This document shows positions 1 through 8,921 of a DNA stretch of 64,000 bases, piece after piece (position 1 is the first letter of the stretch; every line of letters starts with the position of its first letter). A program made the position numbers and the translations under genes. This DNA is from Brevifilum sp029548365 (GTDB lineage Bacteria > Chloroflexota > Anaerolineae > Anaerolineales > Anaerolineaceae): positions 1-64,000 of the forward strand of contig DAOSSA010000011.1 in NCBI GenBank assembly GCA_035376985.1. The letters are read 5' to 3'. Below the pieces are notes generated by a model, which was not told where the DNA came from, did not search any database, and saw only the letters and a list, made by a program, of their open reading frames with translations.

Positions 1-186
1 GGGTAGCTACGTCTGGCAGAGATAACCGCTGAAAGCATCTAAGCGGGAAACTTGCTCCAAGATGAGATCCCTGTATTCCAGTAAATGGAGTAAGATCGCA
101 GGAAGACCACCTGCTTGATAGGCAGTATGTGTAAGCGTAGCAATGCGTTTAGCTTAACTGTACTAATTGATCGAGGGCTTCAACAC
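1..186 (+). rRNA. 23S ribosomal RNA, 3' end (partial)
   Basis: The stretch carries the conserved terminal part of bacterial large-subunit rRNA: the 'gaaagcatctaagcgggaaac' region, the 'gatgagatccc' segment and the closing 'actgtactaattgatcgagg' helix. The 5' part lies outside the window. The exact 3' end is estimated from the usual position just after the final 'ggcttaacc'-like helix, here 'gggcttcaac'. A 5S gene follows about 80 bases downstream, as expected for an rRNA operon. Confidence 0.95.
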
Positions 187-267
187 GTGATGTGGAGAAC
201 TCGTTGCTTTTTCGCCGCAATTTGGCGGTCATGACTATTCGTTGGTAACTTTAACATCGTTGAAAAT

Positions 268-391
268 GTCCTTTGGTGATTTGAGCGGTGAGGGTACACC
301 CGGTAACATCCCGAACCCGGTCGTTAAGCTTGCCAGCGCTGATGGTACTTGGGGGGAGGCCCCCTGGGAGAGTAAGTCATTGCCAAAGGAC
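268..391 (+). rRNA. rrf: 5S ribosomal RNA
   Basis: About 124 bases closed by a perfect terminal helix, gtcctttgg (268-276) with ccaaaggac (383-391). It contains the 5S core features, including 'cccgaacccggtcgttaagc' and the G-rich helix around 350. A T-rich run (392-401) directly follows the closing helix, so the 5S end could double as a terminator for the rRNA operon. Confidence 0.95.
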
Positions 392-457
392 TTTTCTTTT
401 TAATTCGCTGGAAGCATTTGGTTTTTTGAATTGGCAGCCGTTTGGTGCCGTTTCCAG

Positions 458-486
458 TTACCATTCTCCCCGAATTAAAGTATAAT
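458..486 (+). promoter_or_regulatory. Probable sigma70-type promoter for rpsU-infA
   Basis: TTACCA (458-463) and TATAAT (481-486) are separated by 17 bases, upstream of rpsU. Transcription from here would leave a leader of about 125 bases. The leader contains a hairpin (cgtcct / aggacg near 558-573), a plausible site for autogenous control, but no known ribosomal-protein leader motif was recognised. Confidence 0.5.
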
Positions 487-618
487 ATGATCTGGTGCGT
501 CAACTATTTTCAGGACGTGCACATTGGTTAGGATGCCAGACCGGGTCGGTGGTGGGTTCGTCCTCGCCAGGACGAGGTTTTGCATCCCCGATCACCTTTT
601 GGAAGGGAGGTGAGGGTT

Positions 619-801
619 TTGACTCGTGTCGTTTTACGACAAAATGAATCTCAGGATCAATTGCTCCGGCGTTTCCGGAAGCAAGTTGTTAAAAGCGGTG
701 TTTTGAGCACCATTCGACGGAAACGTTGGTTTATTTCAAAAAGCGAACTTCGTCGTATGGAGAAGAAAAAAGCAATCCGGCGTGCTGTGCGCAACGATTA
801 G
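619..801 (+). CDS. rpsU: 30S ribosomal protein S21
   Basis: Small basic protein of the 30S subunit. The 60 residues (LTRVVLRQNESQDQLLRRFR..., ending RRAVRND) match the S21 pattern of an N-terminal beta strand followed by a long Arg/Lys-rich helix, and the length is typical. The start is a TTG at 619, eight bases after the strong site AAGGGAGG (603-610). The longer frame from 580 would bury that site inside the gene, and a GTG at 610 would overlap it. infA follows after 33 bases, probably in the same transcript. Confidence 0.92.
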   Translation: MTRVVLRQNESQDQLLRRFRKQVVKSGVLSTIRRKRWFISKSELRRMEKKKAIRRAVRND

Positions 802-834
802 TGATTGCCAGCGGTTTCGTTCGAAGGAGGTTTT

Positions 835-1083
835 ATGGCCAAAGATGACGATAAGTTAACGGTTGAGGGCACGGTAACTGAAGCCTTGCCCGGCACTCAG
901 TTCAAAGTCGAATTGGAAAACGGTTCGGAAATACTCGCTTATCTCTCGGGTAAGATGCGTCGGCACTATATCCGGATTTTGTTGGGCGATCGGGTTCGAT
1001 TGGAGATCTCACCCTATGATCTTACTCGAGGGCGGATCGTCTATCGTTATCGGCGTCATTCAGCGGAACCAGAAGACTTGTAA
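835..1083 (+). CDS. infA: Translation initiation factor IF-1
   Basis: 82 residues forming one OB-fold (S1-like) domain, with the IF-1 motifs EGTVTEALPGTQFKVEL, LAYLSGKMRRHYIRILLGDRV and SPYDLTRGRIVYR. IF-1 binds the 30S A site during initiation. The ATG at 835 sits four bases after GAAGGAGG; the longer frame from 805 includes that ribosome-binding site and is not used. The C-terminus carries a short acidic extension (AEPEDL). The gene ends shortly before an intrinsic terminator. Confidence 0.95.
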   Translation: MAKDDDKLTVEGTVTEALPGTQFKVELENGSEILAYLSGKMRRHYIRILLGDRVRLEISPYDLTRGRIVYRYRRHSAEPEDL

Positions 1084-1112
1084 AAAACCTGCATTATTCA
1101 TTTTAAAAGATC

Positions 1113-1139
1113 AAAATCCTGCCAAAGCAGGATTTTTTA
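1113..1139 (+). terminator. Intrinsic terminator of rpsU-infA
   Basis: Stem atcctgc (1116-1122) and gcaggat (1127-1133) with a CAAA loop, extended by flanking A/T pairs and followed by a T run. It lies 30 bases after the infA stop. Confidence 0.85.
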
Positions 1140-1174
1140 ATTCTGAAAGTATGTTCGTGAGGTAAAATAGCGTC

Positions 1175-2155
1175 ATGGTTGCCTCCATATTCCCGGCTGT
1201 AACCCCTCATTCACACATTCGTCGATTTGATTTAACGCGCGATCTTGACCCGGTCGCCGATTTGATCGAACTCTGTTTTCCAATCCATTCAGACCCAGAT
1301 GGAAAAACCTATATTAACGAAATGCGGAAAACAGCCTGGGAAATGCGCTTGATGGGTCGCCTGGGCGGCTTTTCTAATCAATATCCCGGGAAAAGCAGCG
1401 GTTTTGTTTGGGAGGAAAACGGGCATATTATTGGCAACCTGAGCCTGATCCCCCACATGAAGGGGGGGCGTCGTGTGGTCGTGATCGCCAACGTTGCTGT
1501 ACACCCAAACCATCGCCGCCGTGGGATCGCCCATGAGCTGACTCAGCTTGCCTTGCAAATCCTGCGCCAACAGGGTGAAACCGAAGCCTGGTTGCAGGTG
1601 CGAGACGACAACCCACCCGCCATCCAGCTCTACCGAAGGTCAGGTTTTAGTGAACAGGCTTTGCGCACCACCTGGCGCATTTGCCCTCGCGATCGGATTC
1701 CCGGGGGAAATGCCCACACACCTCCTTGCCTGGTCGGGCGCTGGTATCCGCGCGACTGGATAACCCAGCAGTCCTGGCTGGATGCGGCTTATCCTGCTGA
1801 CCTTCGCTGGCAATGGCCAGTTGATTTCCGCCAATTCGCGCCGGACCTCTTGCAAAGAACCAAGACATTTTTGGATGGTCCTTCTCTCAAGCACTGGGTT
1901 GTGAAGGAGAAAGGTAAATTTCTGGGAGTGGTTACCTGGCAAAAAACGAATACTTATGCCAATAACCTGTGGCTGGCATTCCCGGTAGAAAAAGAAGCTG
2001 AACTGCTGCCAGGCAGCCTGGCACAGGTGCTCCAGCGGCTACCTCAAAAGCACCCGCTTTCGATTGATTATCCGCAGGGCAGGGGGGGCGAGCAGCTTTC
2101 TCGCCTGGGGTTTACTGAATTTAGAACCTTGATCTGGATGGTCTATCGGTTTTAA
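1175..2155 (+). CDS. GNAT family N-acetyltransferase
   Basis: 326 residues. The N-terminal half (about 15-165) is a GNAT domain: the acetyl-CoA pyrophosphate loop is visible in VHPNHRRRGIAHEL (R/Q-x-x-G-x-G/A type), followed by DDNPPAIQLYRRSGF, the usual motif B. The C-terminal half (about 200-326) has no motif I can name and may be a degenerate second GNAT fold. The substrate cannot be inferred. No clear Shine-Dalgarno site precedes the ATG, but a TAAAAT box lies at 1163-1168, seven bases upstream, so a leaderless transcript is possible. Confidence 0.8.
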   Translation: MVASIFPAVTPHSHIRRFDLTRDLDPVADLIELCFPIHSDPDGKTYINEMRKTAWEMRLMGRLGGFSNQYPGKSSGFVWEENGHIIGNLSLIPHMKGGRRVVVIANVAVHPNHRRRGIAHELTQLALQILRQQGETEAWLQVRDDNPPAIQLYRRSGFSEQALRTTWRICPRDRIPGGNAHTPPCLVGRWYPRDWITQQSWLDAAYPADLRWQWPVDFRQFAPDLLQRTKTFLDGPSLKHWVVKEKGKFLGVVTWQKTNTYANNLWLAFPVEKEAELLPGSLAQVLQRLPQKHPLSIDYPQGRGGEQLSRLGFTEFRTLIWMVYRF

Positions 2156-2163
2156 AACCTCAT

Positions 2164-2241
2164 GCGGCCTTTTAAGGCCGCCTGGAGGCCATCGTATTGA
2201 TGATTGTCTTCAAACCCAAACCGGGTTTGGCGGCATTTTTT
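2164..2241. terminator. Hairpins between convergent genes, possible terminator
   Basis: Two hairpins lie between the acetyltransferase and the convergent small gene: GCGGCC (2164-2169) / GGCCGC (2176-2181), and AAACCC (2212-2217) / GGGTTT (2223-2228). The second is followed by ggcggcATTTTTT. The T run is displaced from the stem, so termination is only plausible. Confidence 0.3.
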
Positions 2242-2286
2242 AAATAGGTATCTTTCTGAGATGCCTTTTTTTAAAAAACGCCCAGT

Positions 2287-2478
2287 TTAGAGCTCTTCGT
2301 CCAGGACCAGATCTACCAGGTCTATGAATTCCTGCCACTCTTCTTTAAAGAAATGCAGGGTGACGTTATTCAATTCCAGGTGGTAGGTGGTTTCACCATC
2401 GGCTTCCTCTGCCTTCCAGGCGAGGTAATTGTCGGTTTCGGCGATCGTGGTGGTTTTAGGATCTAAGGAATCGTCCAT
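2287..2478 (-). CDS. Small acidic protein of unknown function
   Basis: 63 residues (MDDSLDPKTTTIAETDNYLA...), strongly acidic at its C-terminus (FIDLVDLVLDEEL). No signal peptide, membrane segment or known motif is seen. The ATG at 2478 is preceded by AAGGAGA at good spacing, which supports translation. The frame can be extended upstream by six codons only by swallowing that ribosome-binding site. It lies downstream of the AI-2E family permease on the same strand. Confidence 0.6.
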   Translation of the reverse strand: MDDSLDPKTTTIAETDNYLAWKAEEADGETTYHLELNNVTLHFFKEEWQEFIDLVDLVLDEEL

Positions 2479-2583
2479 TTTGTGTTCTCCTTGCAAAAAT
2501 ATTGATTTACTCAGCTATCATTTATATCACAACTGACGGCTTCTGGCGTAGCATCACCTGTATGTCTCAGCAGGAAAAACCAA

Positions 2584-3918
2584 TCATTCTTTGAAGCTGA
2601 CCTGTTCCTGCTCTTCCTCTGGAGTGAGATTGGATTGCTCCTGATGTGACTGCAATGTGTCAGTCTTCGGTTTCTTCCATAATTTATTCCAGTTTTTTAC
2701 AATCCAAGACTTGAAAGCCAACCAGGTTTTATCCAACCACAACGCCAATTTTGTTTTCTCGATCGTCTCACTGGTTTCATGGACTTCAAAGGGGTCTTGA
2801 TCCCTGAGTTTTCTGATCACATATACAAGGATTAATTTGAAGCTGGCCATGATTGGGGCAGCGATCACAATCCCAATGAAACCAAACAACTGCACACTGA
2901 TAATCGCCCCGATTAAAACCAGTGATGGATGAACTTTCAGGCCCGATGCCATCACTTTGGTGCGGATGATGTTGTCGATGATATTATTGATGACCATTGA
3001 CACAGCCAGGACGATGATCATGTAAATGCCAGCTGGGAGGCCAAAGGGGATGTTCGATTGAAACAGCGCGACCAGCCCAAAAGAGATCCAGGTAACCCAG
3101 GCACCTACATAGGGAATTAATTGACCAACGGCAGCGATGGCAGCCAGACCGACAAAAAACTGCACGCCTAAAACGCCGAGGGTGATCGTGTAAAGGAAAT
3201 AAGAGATCAACACAACGACGAGCTCGCCGCGAATAAATGCGTTCCAAATTCGGTTCAGGTCATCACTGATGCGCTGTATGTCCTTATTGGTGTCAGCGCT
3301 GCCCCTAAGGAGTGACTGGTCAGGGAAATGCCTGGATTCAGCCAGCAAAAAATAGGAGATCAATACAATCAACACCGTCCAGGTGATGATACTCACCGCA
3401 CCGGCTGCAATTGACCCTACCAATGACCCAAACTGACCAATGACGGGTTGGATAATGCGCACGATCTCACTGGTAATTTCATCCCAGCTAAAACCGGAAG
3501 GTGTAAAGTGAAAGGGACCAATGACATAGGTGCGTTCGGTGATATCGGCAACCAGGTCCGGAAGGAGGTGGATATTTTTCTCGATGAATCGGATCAGGTT
3601 TTGGACCTGTTCGACCAGCGCAAATCCACCCCAGGTCATCAGCCCCAGGATGATCAACACCAGCAGGATATAAATGATGGTAACCGAGATTCGCCAGGGT
3701 ATTTTTAATTTATTTGTGGTGAAATTAGCCAGGGGGTTGATCAGGTACGCCAATAAAATGGCAGTGATCAATGGGCCCAGAAAACTCTGAAAGCGGACCA
3801 GCAGTAAAAGGAAAACAGCAACCAGCGCTATCCCGACGACCAGTTTTGTCGTCCAACTCCAATTCGGCGAAGGGCTTTCCGTGTTATTTTGATAGTCTTG
3901 AGCGTTTATTTCTGTCAT
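2584..3918 (-). CDS. AI-2E family transporter (UPF0118/PerM-type permease)
   Basis: 444 residues with multiple hydrophobic helices. The N-terminal arrangement is typical (TM pair at about 25-65, FLGPLITAILLAYLINPLANF), with a long amphipathic middle region and the C-terminal family hallmark HPSLVLIGAIISVQLFGFIGIVIAAPIMASFKLI. Members of this family export or equilibrate small molecules; substrates differ and cannot be read from sequence. A hydrophilic cytoplasmic tail of about 90 residues (from RDQDPFEVHET) is longer than in many members. It is divergent from the alpha-galactosidase gene. Confidence 0.85.
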   Translation of the reverse strand: MTEINAQDYQNNTESPSPNWSWTTKLVVGIALVAVFLLLLVRFQSFLGPLITAILLAYLINPLANFTTNKLKIPWRISVTIIYILLVLIILGLMTWGGFALVEQVQNLIRFIEKNIHLLPDLVADITERTYVIGPFHFTPSGFSWDEITSEIVRIIQPVIGQFGSLVGSIAAGAVSIITWTVLIVLISYFLLAESRHFPDQSLLRGSADTNKDIQRISDDLNRIWNAFIRGELVVVLISYFLYTITLGVLGVQFFVGLAAIAAVGQLIPYVGAWVTWISFGLVALFQSNIPFGLPAGIYMIIVLAVSMVINNIIDNIIRTKVMASGLKVHPSLVLIGAIISVQLFGFIGIVIAAPIMASFKLILVYVIRKLRDQDPFEVHETSETIEKTKLALWLDKTWLAFKSWIVKNWNKLWKKPKTDTLQSHQEQSNLTPEEEQEQVSFKE

Positions 3919-4105
3919 AACTCACTGTGTTGGAAATAAAAATTTTATGATCAAAAGCAAAATGATGATGCCGTCTATCCAATCTTATTATACAATATAG
4001 TAACAAAATAATTTTAGTGTAAATGGACCGGTGGGCGTTGTTTTCAATAACTTAGTTGCTGATGAACCATCATCCATCGTTATCAACGAAAATAGGAGTG
4101 TAAAT

Positions 4106-5494
4106 ATGCCAAAAATATGTTTTCTGGGCGCCGGCAGCACCGTGTTTGCAAAAGACCTGTTAACAGACATCCTCACTTTTCCGGAGCTGGCAGAATCCAC
4201 GATTGCCCTGCACGATATCGATGCCAATCGCCTCGAAACGACGTTTAAAGTCGGCATCGGAGTGGCCATGTCGATGGGCGTGGCTCCGAATCTTGAGATT
4301 CACCTCGATCGGCGGGCAGCGCTGGAGGGCGCGGATTATGCCATCGGGATGTTCCAGGTGGGCGGCTACCAGCCGTGTACGGTGACGGATTTTGAGGTTC
4401 CGAGGCGATTTGGGCTGCGTCAAACCATTGCGGATACCCTGGGAATCGGGGGGATTATGCGCGCGTTGCGCACCATCCCGGTGTACCTGGAGATGTGCCG
4501 GGACATGGAAGACGTGTGCCCGCAGGTGACTCTGCTGAATTATGTCAACCCGATGGCAATGGTTACCTGGGCGATCAACCGGGCATCAGAGATCCGCACG
4601 GTGGGTCTGTGTCATTCGGTGCAGGGCACCGCCGCACAACTGGCCGAACTGATCCATGTGCCGCTGGAAGAAATTAATTATTTGTGCGCCGGGATCAACC
4701 ATATGGCGTTTTACTTGCACTTTGAGCGGGATGGACAGGACCTGTACCCCTTGCTCCGCCAGGTGATTGAGGAAGGTCGGGTCCCGGATTGGAACCGGGT
4801 GCGCTTTGATATGTTCCAGCGCCTGGGTTATTTTGCCACCGAATCCAGCGAGCATTTTGCTGAATATGTGCCCTGGTTCATCAAGCGCGATCGACCCGAC
4901 CTGATTGAAAAATACAATATTCCGCTGGATGAGTATATCCGACGCTGCGAGGTGCAAATTGCCGGCTGGGAGGTGGCGCATCAGTTGCTTGAAGATCCGA
5001 GTGCGGCTATAGACCATGAAGCCCTGCTGAAAAACATGGTCGCTGCTGGCGCAATGGAAAATGAGATCCAGTATGTGCGCGATTTTCTCACTGGTGCAGA
5101 TGCAGGTCAGCGCTCAATGGAGTATGGCGCCAGGATCATTCATGCCCTCGAGACCGGGCAGCCCGGCGTGGTCTACGGCAATGTGATGAACACTGGGCTG
5201 ATCGATAATTTGCCCGCTGAATCCTGCGTTGAAGTGCCCTGTCTGGTGGATAAGAACGGCGTCCAACCCACCAGGGTCGGGAAGTTGCCGCCGCAACTGG
5301 CCGCGCTGATCCAGACCAATATCAACGTGCAAAGCCTGACGGTAGAAGCCGCCCTGACGGGCAAGCGTGAGCATATTTATCATGCCGCCCTGCTTGATCC
5401 GCACACCGCGGCTGAACTGGACCCGGAGCAGATTTATGCCCTGGTCGATGCGATGATCGAAGCGCATGGCGATTGGCTGCCTGAATATATTTGA
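4106..5494 (+). CDS. melA: Alpha-galactosidase, glycoside hydrolase family 4 (MelA-type)
   Basis: 462 residues. GH4 enzymes use NAD+ and Mn2+ in an oxidation-elimination mechanism. Seen here: N-terminal Rossmann loop GAGSTVFAKD (8-17), TDFEVPRRFGLRQTIADTLGIGGIMR, NYVNPM (145-150), the metal-binding LCHSVQGT with Cys169/His170, and CAGINHMAFYL with His199. Resemblance to enterobacterial MelA is strong throughout, including YFATESSEHFAEY and LIDNLPAESCVEVPCLVD. The ATG at 4106 follows AGGAG by seven bases; the longer frame from 4031 lacks a site. First gene of a sugar locus with a deacetylase and a GPH symporter. The related LplD galacturonase role is less likely. Confidence 0.9.
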   Translation: MPKICFLGAGSTVFAKDLLTDILTFPELAESTIALHDIDANRLETTFKVGIGVAMSMGVAPNLEIHLDRRAALEGADYAIGMFQVGGYQPCTVTDFEVPRRFGLRQTIADTLGIGGIMRALRTIPVYLEMCRDMEDVCPQVTLLNYVNPMAMVTWAINRASEIRTVGLCHSVQGTAAQLAELIHVPLEEINYLCAGINHMAFYLHFERDGQDLYPLLRQVIEEGRVPDWNRVRFDMFQRLGYFATESSEHFAEYVPWFIKRDRPDLIEKYNIPLDEYIRRCEVQIAGWEVAHQLLEDPSAAIDHEALLKNMVAAGAMENEIQYVRDFLTGADAGQRSMEYGARIIHALETGQPGVVYGNVMNTGLIDNLPAESCVEVPCLVDKNGVQPTRVGKLPPQLAALIQTNINVQSLTVEAALTGKREHIYHAALLDPHTAAELDPEQIYALVDAMIEAHGDWLPEYI

Positions 5495-5760
5495 GAGAGT
5501 GGTGAGCGGTGAGTGGTGAGTGGTGAGTGGTGAGTGGTGAGTGGTGGTCCCATTTCGCGTAGCATTACCTGTGCCCTGCAAGGGTATTGAGCCGTGCCTG
5601 CCCTGGGCGGACATGGCTCGAAGAGTGCTACGCGAAAGTCCGCCCCTACGACGGGGGATGTCTCTCTCTCCGGTCTTCCGTCCCCGGTCCCCGTTCTCCA
5701 GTCGCCGGTCCTCGGTCATTATGCCATTCACTCCCCTAATCCCTAATGCCTGATTATTAA
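5495..5760. repeat. Heptanucleotide tandem repeats plus dispersed hairpin element
   Basis: Five to six tandem copies of a GTGAGTG-type heptamer (about 5500-5545) run into a dispersed element starting near 5550 (cccatttcgcgtagcattac...), with the long inverted pair 'tcgcgtagca' and 'tgctacgcga'. A second pair, 'gggcggac' and 'gtccgccc', is nested inside it. Similar sequences recur in other intergenic regions of this window. No supported gene lies here. Confidence 0.7.
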
Positions 5761-5838
5761 TTCACATCTCACCATTCACCAATCCTGTATATAATAGAAG
5801 TGTGTTCCTTTACAACCCATGCTACCAGAGGAGGAAGA

Positions 5839-6738
5839 ATGCAACCCAACCCTGTATTGAAAAAACTTGGATTTGCACCCGATGACCGGGTGGCAATCAT
5901 CCACACCGATGATATCGGTATGTGCCAGGCGACGGTCGACGCCTTTGCTGATCTTGTTGATTTCGGCTTAATCTCCAGCGGGGCTGTGATGGTGCCCTGT
6001 CCCTGGTTCTTAGAAGCGGCAGAGTTTGCCCGTAATCATCCGGAAGCCGACCTGGGCGTTCACCTGACCCTGACCTGCGAATACGACCATTACCGCTGGG
6101 GGCCGATCAGCACCCGCGAGCCCAGCTCCGGTCTGCTGGATGAGCAGGGCTTCTTGCATAAAACATCCGAGGCGGTCTGGGCTAATGCTGACCCGCAGGC
6201 TGCGATTGCTGAACTGGATGCACAGGTCAGCCGTGCGATGGCAGAGGGGATAAAACCGACCCATATTGACACGCACATGGGTACGGTAGTCCATCCGCAA
6301 ATCATTCCGGGCTATATCCAGCTGGCGACCCGGTACGGCTTGCCGCTGATGATCCCGCGCCTGTCGGCGGATGAAATAATGCACGTCGGAAATGTGGATG
6401 AAAACACCGCCCAGATGTTTATCTCTTTAATCCAATCCTTGGAAGAGATGGGCATCCCCTTACTGGACGGGATGACCGGTATGCCGTTGGACGATCCCAG
6501 CGACCGCATAGAGAAGGTCAAATCTGCGTTCAACGCGCTCAAACCCGGGCTGACCCATTTCATCATCCACCCCGCCAAAGATACGCCCGAATTGCGCGCC
6601 ATCACCTCTTCCTGGCCGAGCCGGGTGGCAGATTACGAAACCTTTACCAGCGAAGCCGTCCGAGAGTTCATCCGGGAGGAGGGCATCCAGGTTATCGGTT
6701 ACCGCGCCTTGCAAGCGTTGATGCCAACGGCTGATTAA
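5839..6738 (+). CDS. ChbG/HpnK (YdjC-like) family carbohydrate deacetylase
   Basis: 299 residues. The YdjC fold uses a divalent metal to deacetylate N-acetylated sugars. Metal-site candidates are the HTDDIGM motif near the N-terminus (Asp-Asp), His in DLGVHLTLTCE and His in PTHIDTHMG. The ATG at 5839 follows GAGGAGGAAG closely; the frame from 5800 lacks this support. It sits between a GH4 galactosidase and a GPH symporter, so it may remove acetyl groups from an imported galactoside or amino-sugar oligomer. The true substrate is not fixed by sequence. Confidence 0.8.
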   Translation: MQPNPVLKKLGFAPDDRVAIIHTDDIGMCQATVDAFADLVDFGLISSGAVMVPCPWFLEAAEFARNHPEADLGVHLTLTCEYDHYRWGPISTREPSSGLLDEQGFLHKTSEAVWANADPQAAIAELDAQVSRAMAEGIKPTHIDTHMGTVVHPQIIPGYIQLATRYGLPLMIPRLSADEIMHVGNVDENTAQMFISLIQSLEEMGIPLLDGMTGMPLDDPSDRIEKVKSAFNALKPGLTHFIIHPAKDTPELRAITSSWPSRVADYETFTSEAVREFIREEGIQVIGYRALQALMPTAD

Positions 6739-6770
6739 TCCATCCATCATAAACATTTATGGGAGAACAT

Positions 6771-8189
6771 ATGACTGAACAGACCACACCACAACCGGTC
6801 AAACTGAGTTTTGGCTATAAATTTACCTGGGGACTGGCTGCCCTGGGCACTTCGTTGATCTCGGGAATCTACGGCGGACTGCTGACCATCTTCTACCAGG
6901 ACTACCTTGGCCTGGATGCCAAATGGATTGGCATCGCTGCCACGATTTACGCCCTGTGGAATGCTTTCAACGATCCGCTGTTTGGCTACATTACCGACAG
7001 CACCCGGTCAAAACGCGGCCGGCGGATCCCCTATATGCGGTTTACGGCGCCCTTCCTGGCGCTGACCTTTGTCCTGGTGTGGCTTGCGCCGCCGCAGGCC
7101 GGGCAGCAAGCTCTGTTCTGGTGGATGCTGATCACCATGCTGCTGTACGACACCTTTTACACGATCATCGGGCTGGTGTATTCCGCCCTGCTGCCCGAGG
7201 TGACCGAATCCGATGCCGAGCGTAACGGGTTACAGATCTCCAGCTCGCTGTTTGCCATGCTGGGAACTCTGCTGGGCTTTCTGATCCCCGACATGGTCAG
7301 ACCCAAAACAGCCGCCGATTCCTTTGTGCCCCTGTACCTGGCTATGATCGCGGTGGGGTTTGTCGGCATGGTGCTGATTTTGATCACATCGTTTACCGTC
7401 AAAGAACGCCCCGAGTTCACCGTGGTCGATCAACCACTCCCGTTTTGGGACGCGATCAAGTTCACATTTACCAGCAAATCCTTCATCTTCCTGGTGGCAG
7501 AGAACTTTATGGCTATCCTGATGAGTTCATTACTCTTGGGGTCGATTTTCTACCTAGCGGATTATGTCCTTCGCTGGCCGGCGATCCAATTACTGGCCTG
7601 TCTGTTCATACCGCTGATCGTTGGCATCCCCCTGACCTCACTGTTCAGAAAGCGCTTTGGCGTGGTGGCCGCTCAGCAGGTGCTGTTGATCCTGGCCGGA
7701 GTAGCCCTGGTCGCCATCGCGGTCGTTCCCTCTTTCCTGATTCCAGTCTGTATTGCCATCGCCGGGTTGGGATTGGCCGGTCCGCAGACGTTGACAAATA
7801 TCCTGTTTGCACAGGTGGCAGATGAGGATGAGGTTCGCTCGGGTGTGCGCCGTGAGGGGGCGTTCTTCGGGGTAAATGCGCTGATCACCAAGCCCGCCCA
7901 GTCGATCGCCATCTGGATCATTCCCTTCATCCTGGAGCGCAGTAATTTCATCACGCGCGCCTCACAAATGGGTGAGACCTTTCTCAACCAGCCTTCTGAA
8001 GCGATAATGGGTATCAAGGTCTTCAGCGGGTTGATCCCGGGTATTAGCTGCCTGTTGGGAGCACTGCTTTTGGTATGGTATCCTCTGCGGGGGGGCTACC
8101 TGGCAGAGATACAGGAAAAAGTTCTGCACATGCACCAGGAGAAACGGGAAGCACTCGACCAGCATTTATCGCAACCCCAGGCGGAGTAA
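6771..8189 (+). CDS. GPH-family sugar:cation symporter (MelB-like, MFS)
   Basis: 472 residues with about twelve hydrophobic segments. The N-terminal half has the glycoside-pentoside-hexuronide symporter pattern YKFTWGLAALGTS followed by WNAFNDPLFGYITDSTRSKRGRR, in which the acidic/asparagine residues of helix II and the RSKRGRR loop are family hallmarks. Start: ATG 6771, preceded by GGGAGA; an ATG at 6759 overlaps this site. It lies 32 bases after the deacetylase gene, consistent with one operon: uptake, deacetylation and galactoside cleavage. Confidence 0.87.
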   Translation: MTEQTTPQPVKLSFGYKFTWGLAALGTSLISGIYGGLLTIFYQDYLGLDAKWIGIAATIYALWNAFNDPLFGYITDSTRSKRGRRIPYMRFTAPFLALTFVLVWLAPPQAGQQALFWWMLITMLLYDTFYTIIGLVYSALLPEVTESDAERNGLQISSSLFAMLGTLLGFLIPDMVRPKTAADSFVPLYLAMIAVGFVGMVLILITSFTVKERPEFTVVDQPLPFWDAIKFTFTSKSFIFLVAENFMAILMSSLLLGSIFYLADYVLRWPAIQLLACLFIPLIVGIPLTSLFRKRFGVVAAQQVLLILAGVALVAIAVVPSFLIPVCIAIAGLGLAGPQTLTNILFAQVADEDEVRSGVRREGAFFGVNALITKPAQSIAIWIIPFILERSNFITRASQMGETFLNQPSEAIMGIKVFSGLIPGISCLLGALLLVWYPLRGGYLAEIQEKVLHMHQEKREALDQHLSQPQAE

Positions 8190-8392
8190 ACCGCCGTGAT
8201 CGCATCATCGGCATGACGATGCCAGGCCAAAGTTATGAATTTTTGTCTGTGTTTTGATTGCTTGCTGGGGTTGAAGCGGGATTTCTATCAAGCCAACGCC
8301 TGATCCAGGTCGTCAGGGCTGGCTCTCAGCTCGTTAATAAATTTGTGCAGGGGCGGAACAAACTCGCCCCTGCATTTGATATCCGTAAAAAA
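8190..8392. other. Intergenic region with one strong hairpin
   Basis: No gene is supported. A perfect nine-base-pair hairpin, GCAGGGGCG (8347-8355) and CGCCCCTGC (8365-8373), lies between convergent genes. There is no good T run on either side, so it is a weak terminator candidate or a fragment of the dispersed GC-rich repeat seen elsewhere in the window. Confidence 0.4.
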
Positions 8393-8749
8393 CTACTCGA
8401 TTTTTGTTTCTTCTACTGTTTCTTCTTCTAATTCATCCTCGAGCAGATCGTCCAGGGCTTCCAGTTCTTCCTCGGTGAATTCATAGGTTTCAATTTCAGC
8501 ATCAGCGAAGATGTCCACAATCCAGCCAATACCAAACAGCAGAGCTGCATATACAATATACTGTCCAAAACTGTTGATGTGGAAGTTGATAATATCAAAG
8601 AGGCTGTCTTTGACAATAATCTGCCCCATGTTCACCAAATTCGAGATATATTTGAAAGAATTAACAGCCGACCAGACCGCAAAGATTAACAGCAACCCGG
8701 CCAGAATGTAGAAAATGATGCTAACAACACTTAGTCTTTTATTGAACAT
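8393..8749 (-). CDS. Two-helix membrane protein with acidic tail, unknown function
   Basis: 118 residues. Two hydrophobic segments are visible (about 8-30, VVSIIFYILAGLLLIFAVWSAV; and about 63-82, FGQYIVYAALLFGIGWIVDIF), followed by a strongly Glu/Asp-rich C-terminus (TEEELEALDDLLEDELEEE). No family was recognised. An in-frame TTG lies three codons upstream, but GAAAG is better spaced for the ATG at 8749. Confidence 0.6.
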   Translation of the reverse strand: MFNKRLSVVSIIFYILAGLLLIFAVWSAVNSFKYISNLVNMGQIIVKDSLFDIINFHINSFGQYIVYAALLFGIGWIVDIFADAEIETYEFTEEELEALDDLLEDELEEETVEETKIE

Positions 8750-8921
8750 ATCAACCAACTTTCTATATTTTTATAGTAATTAATATCCGTTAAATCATAA
8801 CCCAGTGGATTATACACTATTAAATTTAAATGGGTTAAGCATCGCAAATTTCGCAGGCTGTACACCCCAGCATCATCCAGCTCCCGGGTGTGTAATGCAC
8901 CTGTTAACCCAACTGCAAACC

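Noticed and set aside
288..485. 65-codon frame near the rRNA end
   Set aside because: Begins inside the 5S rRNA gene, has no ribosome-binding site and encodes no recognisable protein.
1289..1570. 93-codon minus-strand frame
   Set aside because: Antisense to the GNAT domain, which carries clear motifs on the plus strand.
5114..5731. 205-codon minus-strand frame
   Set aside because: Half is antisense to melA and the rest is translation of the heptamer repeats (repeated HHSPLTT).
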